Source: JAICNG01 sp035249985
GTDB lineage: Bacteria; Gemmatimonadota; Gemmatimonadetes; Gemmatimonadales; Gemmatimonadaceae
DNA length: 64,000 bases
Assembly (NCBI GenBank): GCA_035249985.1
Contig: DATFFP010000030.1
Span: 29,617-93,616, forward strand
Direction: 5' to 3'
Part shown: positions 9,396 to 17,520 of the stretch, piece after piece
Layout: each line of letters opens with the position of its first letter
Position numbering within the stretch: position 1 is the stretch's first letter
Notes under the pieces: model-generated
What the model was told of the DNA's origin: nothing
What the model saw: the letters and a program-made list of their open reading frames with translations, nothing else
The model's database searches: none
Program-made: the position numbers and the translations under genes

Positions 9396-9428
9396 CTGAC
9401 CCCTGACCCCTGACTCCTGATTCCTGCA
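9396..9428. repeat. Heptad tandem repeat C1 (CTGACCC type)
   Basis: Four consecutive 7-bp units (CTGACCC, CTGACCC, CTGACTC, CTGATTC) plus a partial fifth, directly downstream of the anti-sigma stop codon (9433). The same unit recurs at 11652-11680. No inverted partner was found nearby. Confidence 0.8.
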
Positions 9429-9432
9429 GTCT

Positions 9433-9957
9433 TCAGCGCGACAGCGTCGCGAAGTGCGCCTCGGCGTGCACGAAATGCACACTGGCCTGCTCGGCGAGCA
9501 CGGCCGCAGGCCACATGGGCATCCCGGTCGAGGACGCGGCCACGAATGGATAATCGACGATTGGCGGCGGCAGGGCGGGACTCGTGGCGATTACCGGGTC
9601 GAGCATGAGGTCGCGGCGCATCTCCGTCCAGTGAAGCATCGATGCGGCGGCGAACCCGAGCGCCACTACACCCGCGGCGGCGACGAAGGCGCCCGTGCCA
9701 GGTGCGCGAAAGAGCTCCCCCCGCTGGTCTGGCTGACCCAGGGCACGCAGACGCGCGTGCAGACGCGTCGCGAAATCCGGGGAAGGCTCGACCGGTGAGA
9801 GGTTGCGGAAGACGAGAAGTCCGCGACGCAGCGCCGTGTCGTGCCGCGTGCACTCAGCGCATTCGCTCAGATGGCCTTGCATCGCGACCATGTCCGCTTC
9901 GGACATGGTGCCATCGACGAACGGAAGGTGACGCTTGCGGAATTCGCTGCAGTGCAT
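9433..9957 (-). CDS. Anti-sigma factor with zinc-finger (ZAS/zf-HC2) domain
   Basis: 174 residues. The N-terminal His-x3-Cys-x2-Cys (HLSECAEC, H29, C33, C36) is the ZAS zinc-binding motif that clamps ECF sigma factors. A single membrane segment is seen at about residues 88-108 (GAFVAAAGVVALGFAAASM), so the protein probably spans the inner membrane with the ZAS domain in the cytoplasm. It follows the ECF sigma gene on the same strand, the usual partner arrangement. The two genes are separated by a 168-bp gap that is mostly a near-perfect 89-nt hairpin, which could lower the expression of the anti-sigma factor relative to the sigma factor. Confidence 0.88.
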   Translation of the reverse strand: MHCSEFRKRHLPFVDGTMSEADMVAMQGHLSECAECTRHDTALRRGLLVFRNLSPVEPSPDFATRLHARLRALGQPDQRGELFRAPGTGAFVAAAGVVALGFAAASMLHWTEMRRDLMLDPVIATSPALPPPIVDYPFVAASSTGMPMWPAAVLAEQASVHFVHAEAHFATLSR

Positions 9958-10035
9958 GGCGTAGGGTTGGAGTCGACTGGTACGGGGCTGCTGGGAGTAC
10001 CCGATGGGACCAGGCGAGTTCCGGATTAACCTACT

Positions 10036-10124
10036 GCTGCGAGCTGCGAACTGCGAGCTAAAACCCCCGGGGAGCCATAGAGTGGCTTCCCGGGGGTCTT
10101 AGCTCGCAGTTCGCAGCTCGCAGC
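10036..10124. repeat. Heptad inverted-repeat element A2, 42-bp stem between sigma and anti-sigma genes
   Basis: The left arm (10036-10077) and right arm (10083-10124) pair over 42 bp, with one A-C mismatch and one G-T position, around a 5-nt loop (TAGAG). The outer part consists of TGCGAGC/TGCGAAC heptads, the inner part is a CCCCCGGGG-type GC stem. It begins 1 nt after the sigma-factor stop codon. In RNA of either strand it would be a very stable hairpin, so it may act as an attenuator or RNA stabiliser. Confidence 0.9.
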
Positions 10125-10125
10125 T

Positions 10126-10764
10126 TTATTCGAGTCCCGGCTCTATGATCGCCGCGAACGAATTTCTCGCTCGATTCAAGCGGCTCTTCACCGTGCCGAG
10201 GTTACAGCCGGTGATCTCGGCGATTTCCTCGTACGACTTCCCCTCCAGCTCGCGCAGGACGAAGACCTGACGGTGATGCTCGGGAAGCTGAGCGACCGAC
10301 GACTCCACCAGCTCGCGCAAATGGCGCTTGCGGTACAGATCATCCGGCCGCGCCGTCGAATCCTCGAACTGCAGCGGACGGTCATCCTCCTGCCACGGTC
10401 GCCGAATCGCCTGGAAGAGCACCAGCGGATTCCGCGAGCGGTTCCGCAACTCGTTCTTCGCCAGGTTGGAGGCGATCGTGTAGATCCAGGTCGAAAACTT
10501 CTTCGACTGGTCGAATCGGTGCAGGTGCCGGTACACGCGGATGAAAACCTCCTGCACGAGGTCCTCCGCTCGTTCCCGGTCGCCGATGGTGCGGAACACG
10601 AAGTTCAGGAGACGAGTCTGGTATCGTTCGACGAGCTCCTGAAACGCTCGCTCCTCCCCACCCAGAAAGGTCCCCACCACCCCCGCATCATCCATGGAAT
10701 GCAGCCGTTCTCGAACGGTTGCACTCTGCGCCGGCACGGTGTGCTTCAGCGCGACTTCAGCCAT
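10126..10764 (-). CDS. RNA polymerase ECF sigma factor (sigma-E-like)
   Basis: 212 residues from ATG 10764, preceded by GAGGGACGG, a plausible ribosome site. An in-frame ATG at 10845 is the alternative, and the frame stays open to 10986. Region 2 reads ERYQTRLLNFVFRTIGDR then AEDLVQEVFIRVYRHL and FSTWIYTIASNLAKNE. Region 4 reads LPEHHRQVFVLRELEGKS with the helix-turn-helix SYEEIAEITGCNLGTVKSRL. This two-domain layout is that of ECF sigma factors controlled by a membrane anti-sigma, here the adjacent ZAS protein. A putative sigma-70-like promoter lies at 10903-10930. Confidence 0.93.
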   Translation of the reverse strand: MAEVALKHTVPAQSATVRERLHSMDDAGVVGTFLGGEERAFQELVERYQTRLLNFVFRTIGDRERAEDLVQEVFIRVYRHLHRFDQSKKFSTWIYTIASNLAKNELRNRSRNPLVLFQAIRRPWQEDDRPLQFEDSTARPDDLYRKRHLRELVESSVAQLPEHHRQVFVLRELEGKSYEEIAEITGCNLGTVKSRLNRARNSFAAIIEPGLE

Positions 10765-10902
10765 TGGTCCGTCCCTCGACAGCGAAAGGGTGACTCGTTC
10801 GACGAGAAAGTTCAGGTGATCCACGCTCCTCTTGTCGGACGCCATGGTGAAAAGCAGGGGACATGCCGGATTGCGCTCGATGCCGCAGTATCGCGTAATA
10901 CC

Positions 10903-10930
10903 TTTATAATCAACGACTTCTGAGTCGCAA
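10903..10930 (-). promoter_or_regulatory. Putative vegetative promoter of the sigma/anti-sigma genes
   Basis: On the minus strand TTGCGA (10930-10925) is followed after 16 nt by TATAAA (10908-10903). The region is AT-richer than its surroundings. Transcription would start near 10896 and give a leader of about 130 nt to the preferred ATG. Only sequence similarity supports it. Confidence 0.4.
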
Positions 10931-11041
10931 CCGTTCCGCGGAATATAGCGAATAAATGCCGAACTGTCCACTTCCCGTGACATCAACCGCGACAGTTTTC
11001 CCTATTGGACATCCGCTGGCCGCCGAGAGTCGCCTAAAACG

Positions 11042-11593
11042 TCAGCGTCCGGCGCGGAATCCGGCCGCGTAGAGAATCCCGAGCGCCGTCTTCGCGTCCT
11101 GAATCAGGCCGTCCCTAATCATCTCCAGCGCTTGCGACAGCGGCACGGTCTCTATTGTCAGGAATTCGTCCGATTCGTGGCCGGTCGCCCCGTGCGTCAA
11201 CCCCGTCGCCATGAAAAGGTGGATCCGCTCGTCCGTAAACCCGGGCGTCGTGTACATCGTGTACAGGAACTCCACTCGCTCGGCCGAACAGCCCGTCTCC
11301 TCTCGAAGCTCCCGCCTGGCGCATTCCTCAGGGGCCTCCCCCGGATCGAGTCGGCCGGCCGGCAACTCGTACAGATAGCCGTTCGCGGCGTACCGATACT
11401 GCTTGATCAGCAGTAGTTGCGGATCGTCTCCTGTTGGGTCGCCGAGAAATGGGACGACGGCACTTGCCCCCGAATGCCTGATGATCTCGAGCTCGCCGAC
11501 CGAGCCGTCGGGGAACCGTACGCGGTCGATGTCGAGATTCAGGACCTTGCCCGTGTAGACTCGTCGACTCTCGAGCGCGCCTGGCTTAATCAC
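11042..11593 (-). CDS. Nudix hydrolase, ADP-ribose pyrophosphatase-like
   Basis: 183 residues. The Nudix box is complete at residues 80-102: G80-x5-E86-x7-REL-REET-GC, giving the catalytic helix that binds the divalent metal. The upstream ELPAGRLDPG and the N-terminal part (VLNLDIDRVRFPDG, LEIIRHSGASAVVP) are typical of ADP-ribose or nucleotide-sugar pyrophosphatases (NudF/YffH group), which split ADP-ribose into AMP and ribose-5-phosphate. The exact substrate is not provable from sequence. It lies between the sigma gene and an M16 peptidase pair, all on the minus strand, without overlap. Confidence 0.9.
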   Translation of the reverse strand: MIKPGALESRRVYTGKVLNLDIDRVRFPDGSVGELEIIRHSGASAVVPFLGDPTGDDPQLLLIKQYRYAANGYLYELPAGRLDPGEAPEECARRELREETGCSAERVEFLYTMYTTPGFTDERIHLFMATGLTHGATGHESDEFLTIETVPLSQALEMIRDGLIQDAKTALGILYAAGFRAGR

Positions 11594-11638
11594 CCTCCGC
11601 TCCTCGTCAAAGTCACAGGGCTGGCGACGTGGAGGAAT

Positions 11639-13033
11639 TCAGGGATCGCCCCTGTCCCCTGACCCCTGACTCCGGACCCCCGCCGTGTCGTACGACTGCA
11701 GCGGCCCCAGGTCCATCGCGTCGAGTGGCTCGCGAACCACGCCCGGATCGCCCACGGCGACGAGCTGGAGCTCCTCCGGGCGCAGGAACTCGCGCGCCGC
11801 ACGCAGGACGTCGGCCGCCGATACCGCCCGCACCCGATCCCGGTACGTGTCGAAGTAGTCGGACGGGAGACCATAGATGACCATGGCCGTGAGGGCGCGG
11901 GCGATGGCCGACGTCGATTCGTAGCGAATCGGAAAGACACCCTCGAGATAGCTCGTTGCCAGCGACAGCTCCTCTGCGCTCACCTTCTCGGCGCGCATGC
12001 GATCGATTTCGGTGAGCACCTCCCGTGCGGCCGCGGCCGTGACGTCGCTTCGCACGGCAGTGGCCACCACGAAGGGACCGGCCTGGCGGCGCCAGTCAAA
12101 AAAGGACGATGCCCCGTACGTGTACCCGTGCGCCTCTCGCAGATTGAGGTTGATGCGCGAGGAGAAGAGGCCGCCGAGAAGCATGTTCATCACGAGCGCG
12201 GCGAAGTAGTCGGGATGCACTCGCGGGATACCGATGTGTCCGATACGCAGCTCCGACTGCGGAGCATCCGGCTTCTCGACGAGATGAACCGCTCGAGTGC
12301 GTCGCGCGGGCCGGTCGTCCGCGTCGACGACCGGAGCCCGCTCAGCGGGCCAGGCATTCAGCCGTGACCGCACGACTCGTAAGGCATCGTCGACGCCGAT
12401 GTCGCCAACGATGATCGCCGTCGTGCTTCCGGGCCGGTACCGCGCCGCGTGGAATGCTGCCACGCGATCGCGATCGAGGGCGGAGACTGATGCGGCGGAG
12501 CCGCCGTCAGGCAGCGCATACCGTGAGTCGCTTGCGTACAGAAACCGTGAGAACAGCTCATCGGCGAGGCCTCGCGGCTCCGCGCGACGCTGGAGAATCT
12601 CAGCCAGCCGCTCGGCCTTCAGTCGCTCGAGCTCACGCTCGGGAAACGCGGGCTCGAGCACCACCTCGGCGACGAGAGCCATCGCGTCCGACAGCCGGCT
12701 CGTGAGCACTGTCATGGTCAGTGCGCCGCTGTCCCACTCTGCATCGGCATCGAGCGAGGCACCGAGCCGCTCGAGACTCTCAGTGAGGGCGTCGACGGAA
12801 CGGGCCCTCGTACCCTCGAGAAGCGCCCGCGCAGTGAGCCGGGCAACGCCGTCGTGACCGGCGGGCTCGGTCACTGCGCCGGCATCGGCAACCAGCGACA
12901 CGGTGACGACGGGCAGCTTCCGCACGGGGACGACGATTACCGACAAGCCATTGTCGAGCGTCGCTCGCTCGAAATGCGGAAAGTGATAAGGACGCGCTGG
13001 TCCCGGTGCCGGACGGTGCGCCGATCCCTTCAC
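11639..13033 (-). CDS. M16 family peptidase-like protein, non-catalytic subunit
   Basis: 464 residues with the two-lobed M16 (pitrilysin/MPP) fold: LDNGLSVIVVPVRKLPVVTVSL at the N-terminus and the DAPQSELRIGHIGIPRVH region in the C-terminal half. The HxxEH zinc site is absent: the equivalent place reads GHDGVARLTARALLEG. It is therefore probably the regulatory partner of the catalytic subunit encoded 20 bp upstream (13054-14370), like bacterial alpha/beta M16 heterodimers. No signal peptide is evident, so a cytoplasmic role is likely. The C-terminal tail (GVRSQGSGDRGDP) is translated from a CTGACCC-type heptad array, suggesting that the end of the gene was altered by the repeat. Confidence 0.88.
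   Translation of the reverse strand: MKGSAHRPAPGPARPYHFPHFERATLDNGLSVIVVPVRKLPVVTVSLVADAGAVTEPAGHDGVARLTARALLEGTRARSVDALTESLERLGASLDADAEWDSGALTMTVLTSRLSDAMALVAEVVLEPAFPERELERLKAERLAEILQRRAEPRGLADELFSRFLYASDSRYALPDGGSAASVSALDRDRVAAFHAARYRPGSTTAIIVGDIGVDDALRVVRSRLNAWPAERAPVVDADDRPARRTRAVHLVEKPDAPQSELRIGHIGIPRVHPDYFAALVMNMLLGGLFSSRINLNLREAHGYTYGASSFFDWRRQAGPFVVATAVRSDVTAAAAREVLTEIDRMRAEKVSAEELSLATSYLEGVFPIRYESTSAIARALTAMVIYGLPSDYFDTYRDRVRAVSAADVLRAAREFLRPEELQLVAVGDPGVVREPLDAMDLGPLQSYDTAGVRSQGSGDRGDP
11652..11680. repeat. Heptad tandem repeat C2 (CTGACCC type) within the 3' end of the M16 gene
   Basis: Units CTGTCCC, CTGACCC, CTGACTC, CGGACCC lie in tandem just before the stop codon of the M16 gene and encode its last residues. 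Same unit as at 9396-9428. Confidence 0.75.
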
Positions 13034-13053
13034 CGCCGAGGTCGTGGAGCTGG

Positions 13054-14370
13054 TCAGGAGACGACCTCCGCCGCGGCACGCGCCTCGACCACCCCGCTGC
13101 GCGCGGCACTCGCTGGCACATAGAGCAACGACGCGCGGTTGTCTTCGCCGAGCCGCGCTCGCGCGAACTGCGTCACCTGCTCCGCGGTAACCGCGCGATA
13201 CCGGTCGACCTGGTCGTTGATGAGTGACGGATCCCCGAAGTACGTCGCGAACATCGACAGCTTGTCTGCGCGTTCACCCGCCGATTGCATCGATGTCACG
13301 AATGCGGTCTCGACCAGGGCGATGGCGCGCTCGACCTCCTCGCGCGACACGCCGTTCGTCCGCAGGTCGTCGACGAGATCGCCCACGGCCCCTTCAATGG
13401 CGTCCCCCGAGACCTCCGGCCGCCCGGTCACGTCCAGCACGAGCAAGTCGGCGCCCTTGGAGAGGTCGAACGTGAATCCAGTTGCCTCACTCGCGACCTC
13501 GCGCTCCCGTACGAGAACCCGCTGCAGCCGACTGCTCTTGCCGACGCCCAGGATGGCCGAGGCGACGCTGGCGCTGTAGTACTCCTCGCTACCGAATACC
13601 GGCGAGCGAAATGCGAGGAAAAGGCGCGGTACCATCACCTCGTCAGGTACCGTTGCCCGCAGCCATCGCCCGAAGCGGTCGGGCAGCGACATGTCGGGCA
13701 GCGGTGGTTTGCGATCTCCGCGCGGGATCGGACCGAAGTATCGCCTGACGAGCTCGCGGGCTTCGGATGGATCGAAGTCCCCCGCGATCGAAAGGACGGC
13801 GTTGTCGGGCGTGTAGAACGTCGCGAAGAAATGCTCGACGTCCTCGAGGCTCGCCGCCGTCAGGTCTTCCATCGACCCGATGAGCGAGTGGTGGAATGGA
13901 TGGTCTGGTGGATACGCAAGCGCGGGCAAGCGTTCCCACCAGGTGCCGTACGGCTGATTGTCGACCGACCACCGCCGTTCGTTCTTCACGACATCACGCT
14001 GCGTGTCGAGCTTTTGCTGCGTCATCGCCGGGAGCAGCGCGCCCATGCGATCGGCCTCGAGCCACAGCGCGAGAGCGAGCTGATTCGATGGCAGCGTCTC
14101 GAAGTAGTTCGTGCGGTCCAGCCACGTCGATCCGTTCAGCGTGCCGCCGGCGCGCTGCACCAGCTCGAAGTGCTCGTTGGCCGCCACATTCGCCGAGCCC
14201 TGGAAGAGCATGTGCTCGAACAGGTGGGCGAAGCCAGTGCGGCCCGCCCGCTCGTTCGCGGACCCTACGTGGTACCAGAGATTCACGGCGACGATCGGCG
14301 CCGTATGGTCCTCGGAAAGGGTGACGAGCAGGCCATTGTCGAGCCGGAATGTCTCGATCGGAATACGCAT
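13054..14370 (-). CDS. M16 family zinc metallopeptidase, catalytic subunit
   Basis: 438 residues with the inverted zinc motif HxxEH (HLFEH, residues 49-53) and the third ligand Glu131 in VVKNERR. The core NLWYHVGSANERAGRTGFAHLFEHMLFQGS is diagnostic of M16B peptidases related to the mitochondrial processing peptidase beta subunit and PqqF-type enzymes. No clear signal peptide. It is translated ahead of the non-catalytic partner (20-bp gap), so a heterodimer is likely. Substrate unknown. The start ATG at 14370 is followed directly by the usual M16 opening IETFRLDNGL. Confidence 0.93.
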   Translation of the reverse strand: MRIPIETFRLDNGLLVTLSEDHTAPIVAVNLWYHVGSANERAGRTGFAHLFEHMLFQGSANVAANEHFELVQRAGGTLNGSTWLDRTNYFETLPSNQLALALWLEADRMGALLPAMTQQKLDTQRDVVKNERRWSVDNQPYGTWWERLPALAYPPDHPFHHSLIGSMEDLTAASLEDVEHFFATFYTPDNAVLSIAGDFDPSEARELVRRYFGPIPRGDRKPPLPDMSLPDRFGRWLRATVPDEVMVPRLFLAFRSPVFGSEEYYSASVASAILGVGKSSRLQRVLVREREVASEATGFTFDLSKGADLLVLDVTGRPEVSGDAIEGAVGDLVDDLRTNGVSREEVERAIALVETAFVTSMQSAGERADKLSMFATYFGDPSLINDQVDRYRAVTAEQVTQFARARLGEDNRASLLYVPASAARSGVVEARAAAEVVS

Positions 14371-14458
14371 GATCCTAAGTAATCACCACCCGTGCTTGGT
14401 TGGAACCCCGACAGCCTTGCCCTGTCTAGGGAATTGACGACATTGGGAACGCGGGTTT

Positions 14459-14480
14459 TCGCAGGTCGCAGCTCGCAGCT
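14459..14480. repeat. Heptad tandem repeat A3 (TCGCAGC type)
   Basis: Three units (TCGCAGG, TCGCAGC, TCGCAGC) of the same family as elements A1 and A2, in the divergent intergenic region between the M16 pair and the pterin genes, 26 nt upstream of the next start codon. No inverted partner was seen. Confidence 0.7.
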
Positions 14481-14506
14481 CAATCCGCAACCAATCGTAA
14501 CCCCGA

Positions 14507-15037
14507 ATGCGCTCCTTCAAGGTCGCCGTCACCAAGGATTATCTCGTTTTCGCCTCCGCACACTTCATCACCTTCGCGGGGCACCGGTGCGAGCCATTGC
14601 ACGGTCATAATTACCGGGTGGCGGTCGCGCTCGAGGGCGCGCTCGACGAGGAAAGCTGGTACGTCGTCGATTTCTCGGAGCTCAAGCGCATCATGCGCCA
14701 GCTATGCGATGAGATCGACCACAAGGTGCTGCTGCCGCTACAGAATCCGAAGCTGGACGTGCGGGAGCACGACGGGTCGGTGATCGTGGCTTACGAGGGA
14801 AAGCCGAAATACGTCTTTCCTGTCGAAGATTGCGCGCTGCTCGACATTCCGAACACGACGGTGGAGATGCTCGCCCAGTTCCTCGCGGGACGCGTGCGCG
14901 GGGCCCTGAACGACCTCGGCGTCCGCACCTTGACCGCCATTGAGCTCGAGGTCGAGGAGAATTTCGGCCAGTCGGCGACGTACCGTGAATCACCGCTCAC
15001 GGATGCGGCCGAGCCACCACGGTCCCGGAGAGCCTGA
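14507..15037 (+). CDS. 6-pyruvoyl-tetrahydropterin synthase / QueD family protein
   Basis: 176 residues. Zinc ligands His19, His32 and His34 are present (FASAHFITFAGHRCEPLHGHNY), as is the catalytic Cys28. The family converts 7,8-dihydroneopterin triphosphate either to 6-pyruvoyl-tetrahydropterin (biopterin route) or to 6-carboxy-tetrahydropterin (queuosine route). The C-terminal IELEVEENFGQSATY holds the conserved glutamate. The next gene, 2 nt downstream, is a pterin-4a-carbinolamine dehydratase, which favours a biopterin role, but no queuosine or phenylalanine-hydroxylase gene is near enough to decide. GCGCTCCTTCAAGG follows the ATG; no strong ribosome site precedes it. Confidence 0.88.
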   Translation: MRSFKVAVTKDYLVFASAHFITFAGHRCEPLHGHNYRVAVALEGALDEESWYVVDFSELKRIMRQLCDEIDHKVLLPLQNPKLDVREHDGSVIVAYEGKPKYVFPVEDCALLDIPNTTVEMLAQFLAGRVRGALNDLGVRTLTAIELEVEENFGQSATYRESPLTDAAEPPRSRRA

Positions 15038-15039
15038 CC

Positions 15040-15396
15040 ATGGCAGAGCGAGTGTACTCGGAGCAGGAAGCATCCCGCGCGCTGAGTGATCTTCCCGCAT
15101 GGCGTGTCGAGCGCGGGGCCCTCAGCCGCACGTACGAGACCGATGGGTGGTCGACCACGTTGATGCTCGTGAACGCGATCGGCTTTGTCGCCGAAGCGGC
15201 CGATCATCATCCGGATCTCGAGGTCTCCTGGCCAAAGGTGGCCGTGCGCCTGTCGACGCACAGCGCCGGCGGCATCACCGACAAGGACATCACGCTCGCC
15301 CGTGAGATCGAGCGCCTTGCGCTCTGGCGGCCCGCCGCGGACAGTCCGCTCCGTGGCGTCAAGCGCCCGTTCGTGAAGCGCGATGCCGCCCGCTGA
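15040..15396 (+). CDS. phhB: 4a-hydroxytetrahydrobiopterin dehydratase (pterin-4a-carbinolamine dehydratase)
   Basis: 118 residues with the active-site signature DHHPD (His56, His57) followed by VSWPKVAVRLSTHSAGGIT, typical of the PCD/DCoH family. It dehydrates the 4a-carbinolamine formed by aromatic amino-acid hydroxylases and so recycles tetrahydrobiopterin; some homologues serve in molybdopterin metabolism instead. The gene starts 2 nt after the pterin synthase stop, so the two are co-transcribed and probably work on the same cofactor. The gene symbol follows the bacterial PhhB family. Confidence 0.93.
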   Translation: MAERVYSEQEASRALSDLPAWRVERGALSRTYETDGWSTTLMLVNAIGFVAEAADHHPDLEVSWPKVAVRLSTHSAGGITDKDITLAREIERLALWRPAADSPLRGVKRPFVKRDAAR

Positions 15397-15402
15397 CGAG
15401 GC

Positions 15403-17520
15403 CTAACGACCTGTCGCGAGGCTCAGACCGACCGAGAGTGTGCGTTCCGGCGCGGGCTCGTAATAGCGCCCGGCGGCGGCGTTGATGACGACGGAGCCGA
15501 CGTAGCGCCGGTTGAAGAGGTTTTGCACGCCCACCACGGGGACCACTGTCGTTCCCCCAATCGGGATGCGCCCGCCCAGGCGTGCGTTCGCTATCCCCCA
15601 GCCGGCGGCGCCGCTGCTGTTGGCATCATCGACGAGCACACGGCTCGACCCGATCCCTTCCGCCGTCAGGAACAGCCCACTCCAGCGCCACGTCACGCTC
15701 GCCTGAACCTGATGCAGTGGGATGCCGGGGATGCGGTTGTCATCGTATCGCTCCGTCACGGCGCCCGTGGTGACCGCGTACTCGTCGAATCGAAAATCCG
15801 AGTAGCTGTACGCCGACGCGAACGTGGCTGTGCCGGCGGTGAGCTCGAGTCCCGCCTCGAGCCCGCGTCGAATCGTCCGCCCCGCGTTGCGGAAGTATCG
15901 TCGGCCCGCGCCGCCGGGGACCTCGAAGGGGATGAGCTCATCCTGCACCCCGGTGAGAAAACCCGCGACATCATAGCGAAGACGTGTCGCGAAGATGCCC
16001 TTCACACCGACCTCGACCGTCGTAGCCGTCTGCGGCTCGAGATCGCGATTGATGCCCCCCGCACCCTCCGGCCGGTTCCCCAGCTCCGTCGCGGTTGGAG
16101 TCTCGAAGGCAGTCGAAATGTTCGCGTAGGCCGACGTGAGCGTGCCAACGCGCGCGATGACGCCCGCCATCGGGCTCCACGCGCGCAGCGTGCGTCGACC
16201 GGAGTCATCAGGATTCTGCCCTGGTCCCGCCGGAATGATGAACAGATCCTCGATGTCGAAGATCACGTAGTCCGCCCGCAGTCCGGCGTGCACGTGAACG
16301 CGCTCGCCGATGGTGAACTCGTCGCGGACGAATGGGCCAATGCTGGTGACGACCTCGCGCTGATCGAGCCGCAGCCCCCCTCGCTCGACGGTGTCGGCCC
16401 GCGGGCAGGCTGCTGTCGGCGCCGCCACGCCATTGCAGTTCTCGAAGTTCTTCCTGTCATCGTCCAGTCGCTGGACGTCAACGCCTGCGCTCAGCCGATG
16501 GCGCTTCCCAAACGGCGAGGTGGCCGACGTCATCCGTATCGAGCCCCCGAACGTCGTGCGATCGATCGCGACGACGGCGAAGGTCAGCGGATTGTCGAGG
16601 TCACGCGTGCCGCCGTAGAGCGAGGCCGTCAGCTCGCCTGCCGAGAGCGGTCGCGTCGCCGTCACCGAGAGCTGGTTTTGACTCACTTCCTTGCGCGCAC
16701 GCTTCACGACGGAGAATGCGACCGCCTGACGAGGGTCCGCCGCCATCTCGGCGGCAGTGAGCGCTCCCGGATTCTCCGCCACCGGCATCGAGAAGAGTTG
16801 GGCTTGCCACGCCAGCTCAGTCCCACTGAGGCTGTGCAGGACACGTCCGGTGGCGTGCGTAGTCTTTTGCTGTGCGTATCGACGATAGCCATCCTGCTCG
16901 GTTCGCGTGACCAGTGCTTGATAGCGAAGCGGAATGACCGTTCCTCCCAGCCCGGCGCTCCACCGCTGTAGGTCATGGCTGCCACTCAGTCCGCGAAGAT
17001 CGACGCTCACGGGCGATACGGGCGGCGGGCTCGATCGGAAGTCGACGACTCCTCCCGCCGCATTGCCATACAGAGCAGACGCGCTGCCCCGGATTACCTC
17101 GACCGATCCGACCGATGCCAGATCGAGATAGTCCGTTGGCGTCTGGCCATCGGGAAGCGTGAGTGGAATCCCGTCGCGCAGGATGCGCACGCTTCGCACG
17201 CCGAAGGCCGCGCGCGCGCCGAAGCCGCGCACGGCGATGCGCGGATCCTGGGTCGGGTTGTTCCGGTTGGCCACCGACACCCCAGGCACGAGCATCAGGG
17301 TTTCGTCGGCCGCGAGGTTACGCTGCCCTGGTCGAAGGCTGTCCGGCGCGATCCGCGTAATCGCGAATGGCAGCTCCAGCGGCGAGCGCGCGACATCACG
17401 CGTCACCGTGACGACGACGGGCGGCAGGGTCGTCGGGGCGACCGGCTCCTGCGCGGCCGCCGAAGCGGCGAGGAGAACGAGGAACGAGGAACGAGGAACG
17501 AGCCTGCGCAGCCCCAGCAT
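15403..17520 (-). CDS. TonB-dependent outer-membrane receptor
   Basis: About 705 residues from ATG 17520; a GTG at 17568 overlapping the upstream TGA is also possible and would add 16 residues encoded by the repeat arm. A signal peptide (VPRSSFLVLLAASAAAQE) leads to a plug domain (ETLMLVPGVSVANRNNPTQD, then IAVRGFGARAAFGVRSVRIL, GSASALYGNAAGGVVDFRSS) and a 22-strand barrel. The C-terminus ends ERTLSVGLSLATGR, a usual barrel end. Such receptors import siderophores, metals or other nutrients using TonB-ExbBD energy; the ligand is not inferable. It is downstream of the second M16 pair. The signal peptide is partly written by heptad element B1. Confidence 0.92.
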   Translation of the reverse strand: MLGLRRLVPRSSFLVLLAASAAAQEPVAPTTLPPVVVTVTRDVARSPLELPFAITRIAPDSLRPGQRNLAADETLMLVPGVSVANRNNPTQDPRIAVRGFGARAAFGVRSVRILRDGIPLTLPDGQTPTDYLDLASVGSVEVIRGSASALYGNAAGGVVDFRSSPPPVSPVSVDLRGLSGSHDLQRWSAGLGGTVIPLRYQALVTRTEQDGYRRYAQQKTTHATGRVLHSLSGTELAWQAQLFSMPVAENPGALTAAEMAADPRQAVAFSVVKRARKEVSQNQLSVTATRPLSAGELTASLYGGTRDLDNPLTFAVVAIDRTTFGGSIRMTSATSPFGKRHRLSAGVDVQRLDDDRKNFENCNGVAAPTAACPRADTVERGGLRLDQREVVTSIGPFVRDEFTIGERVHVHAGLRADYVIFDIEDLFIIPAGPGQNPDDSGRRTLRAWSPMAGVIARVGTLTSAYANISTAFETPTATELGNRPEGAGGINRDLEPQTATTVEVGVKGIFATRLRYDVAGFLTGVQDELIPFEVPGGAGRRYFRNAGRTIRRGLEAGLELTAGTATFASAYSYSDFRFDEYAVTTGAVTERYDDNRIPGIPLHQVQASVTWRWSGLFLTAEGIGSSRVLVDDANSSGAAGWGIANARLGGRIPIGGTTVVPVVGVQNLFNRRYVGSVVINAAAGRYYEPAPERTLSVGLSLATGR

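Noticed and set aside
15523..16971. 482-residue open frame opposite the TonB receptor
   Set aside because: Antisense shadow of the receptor; no family features.
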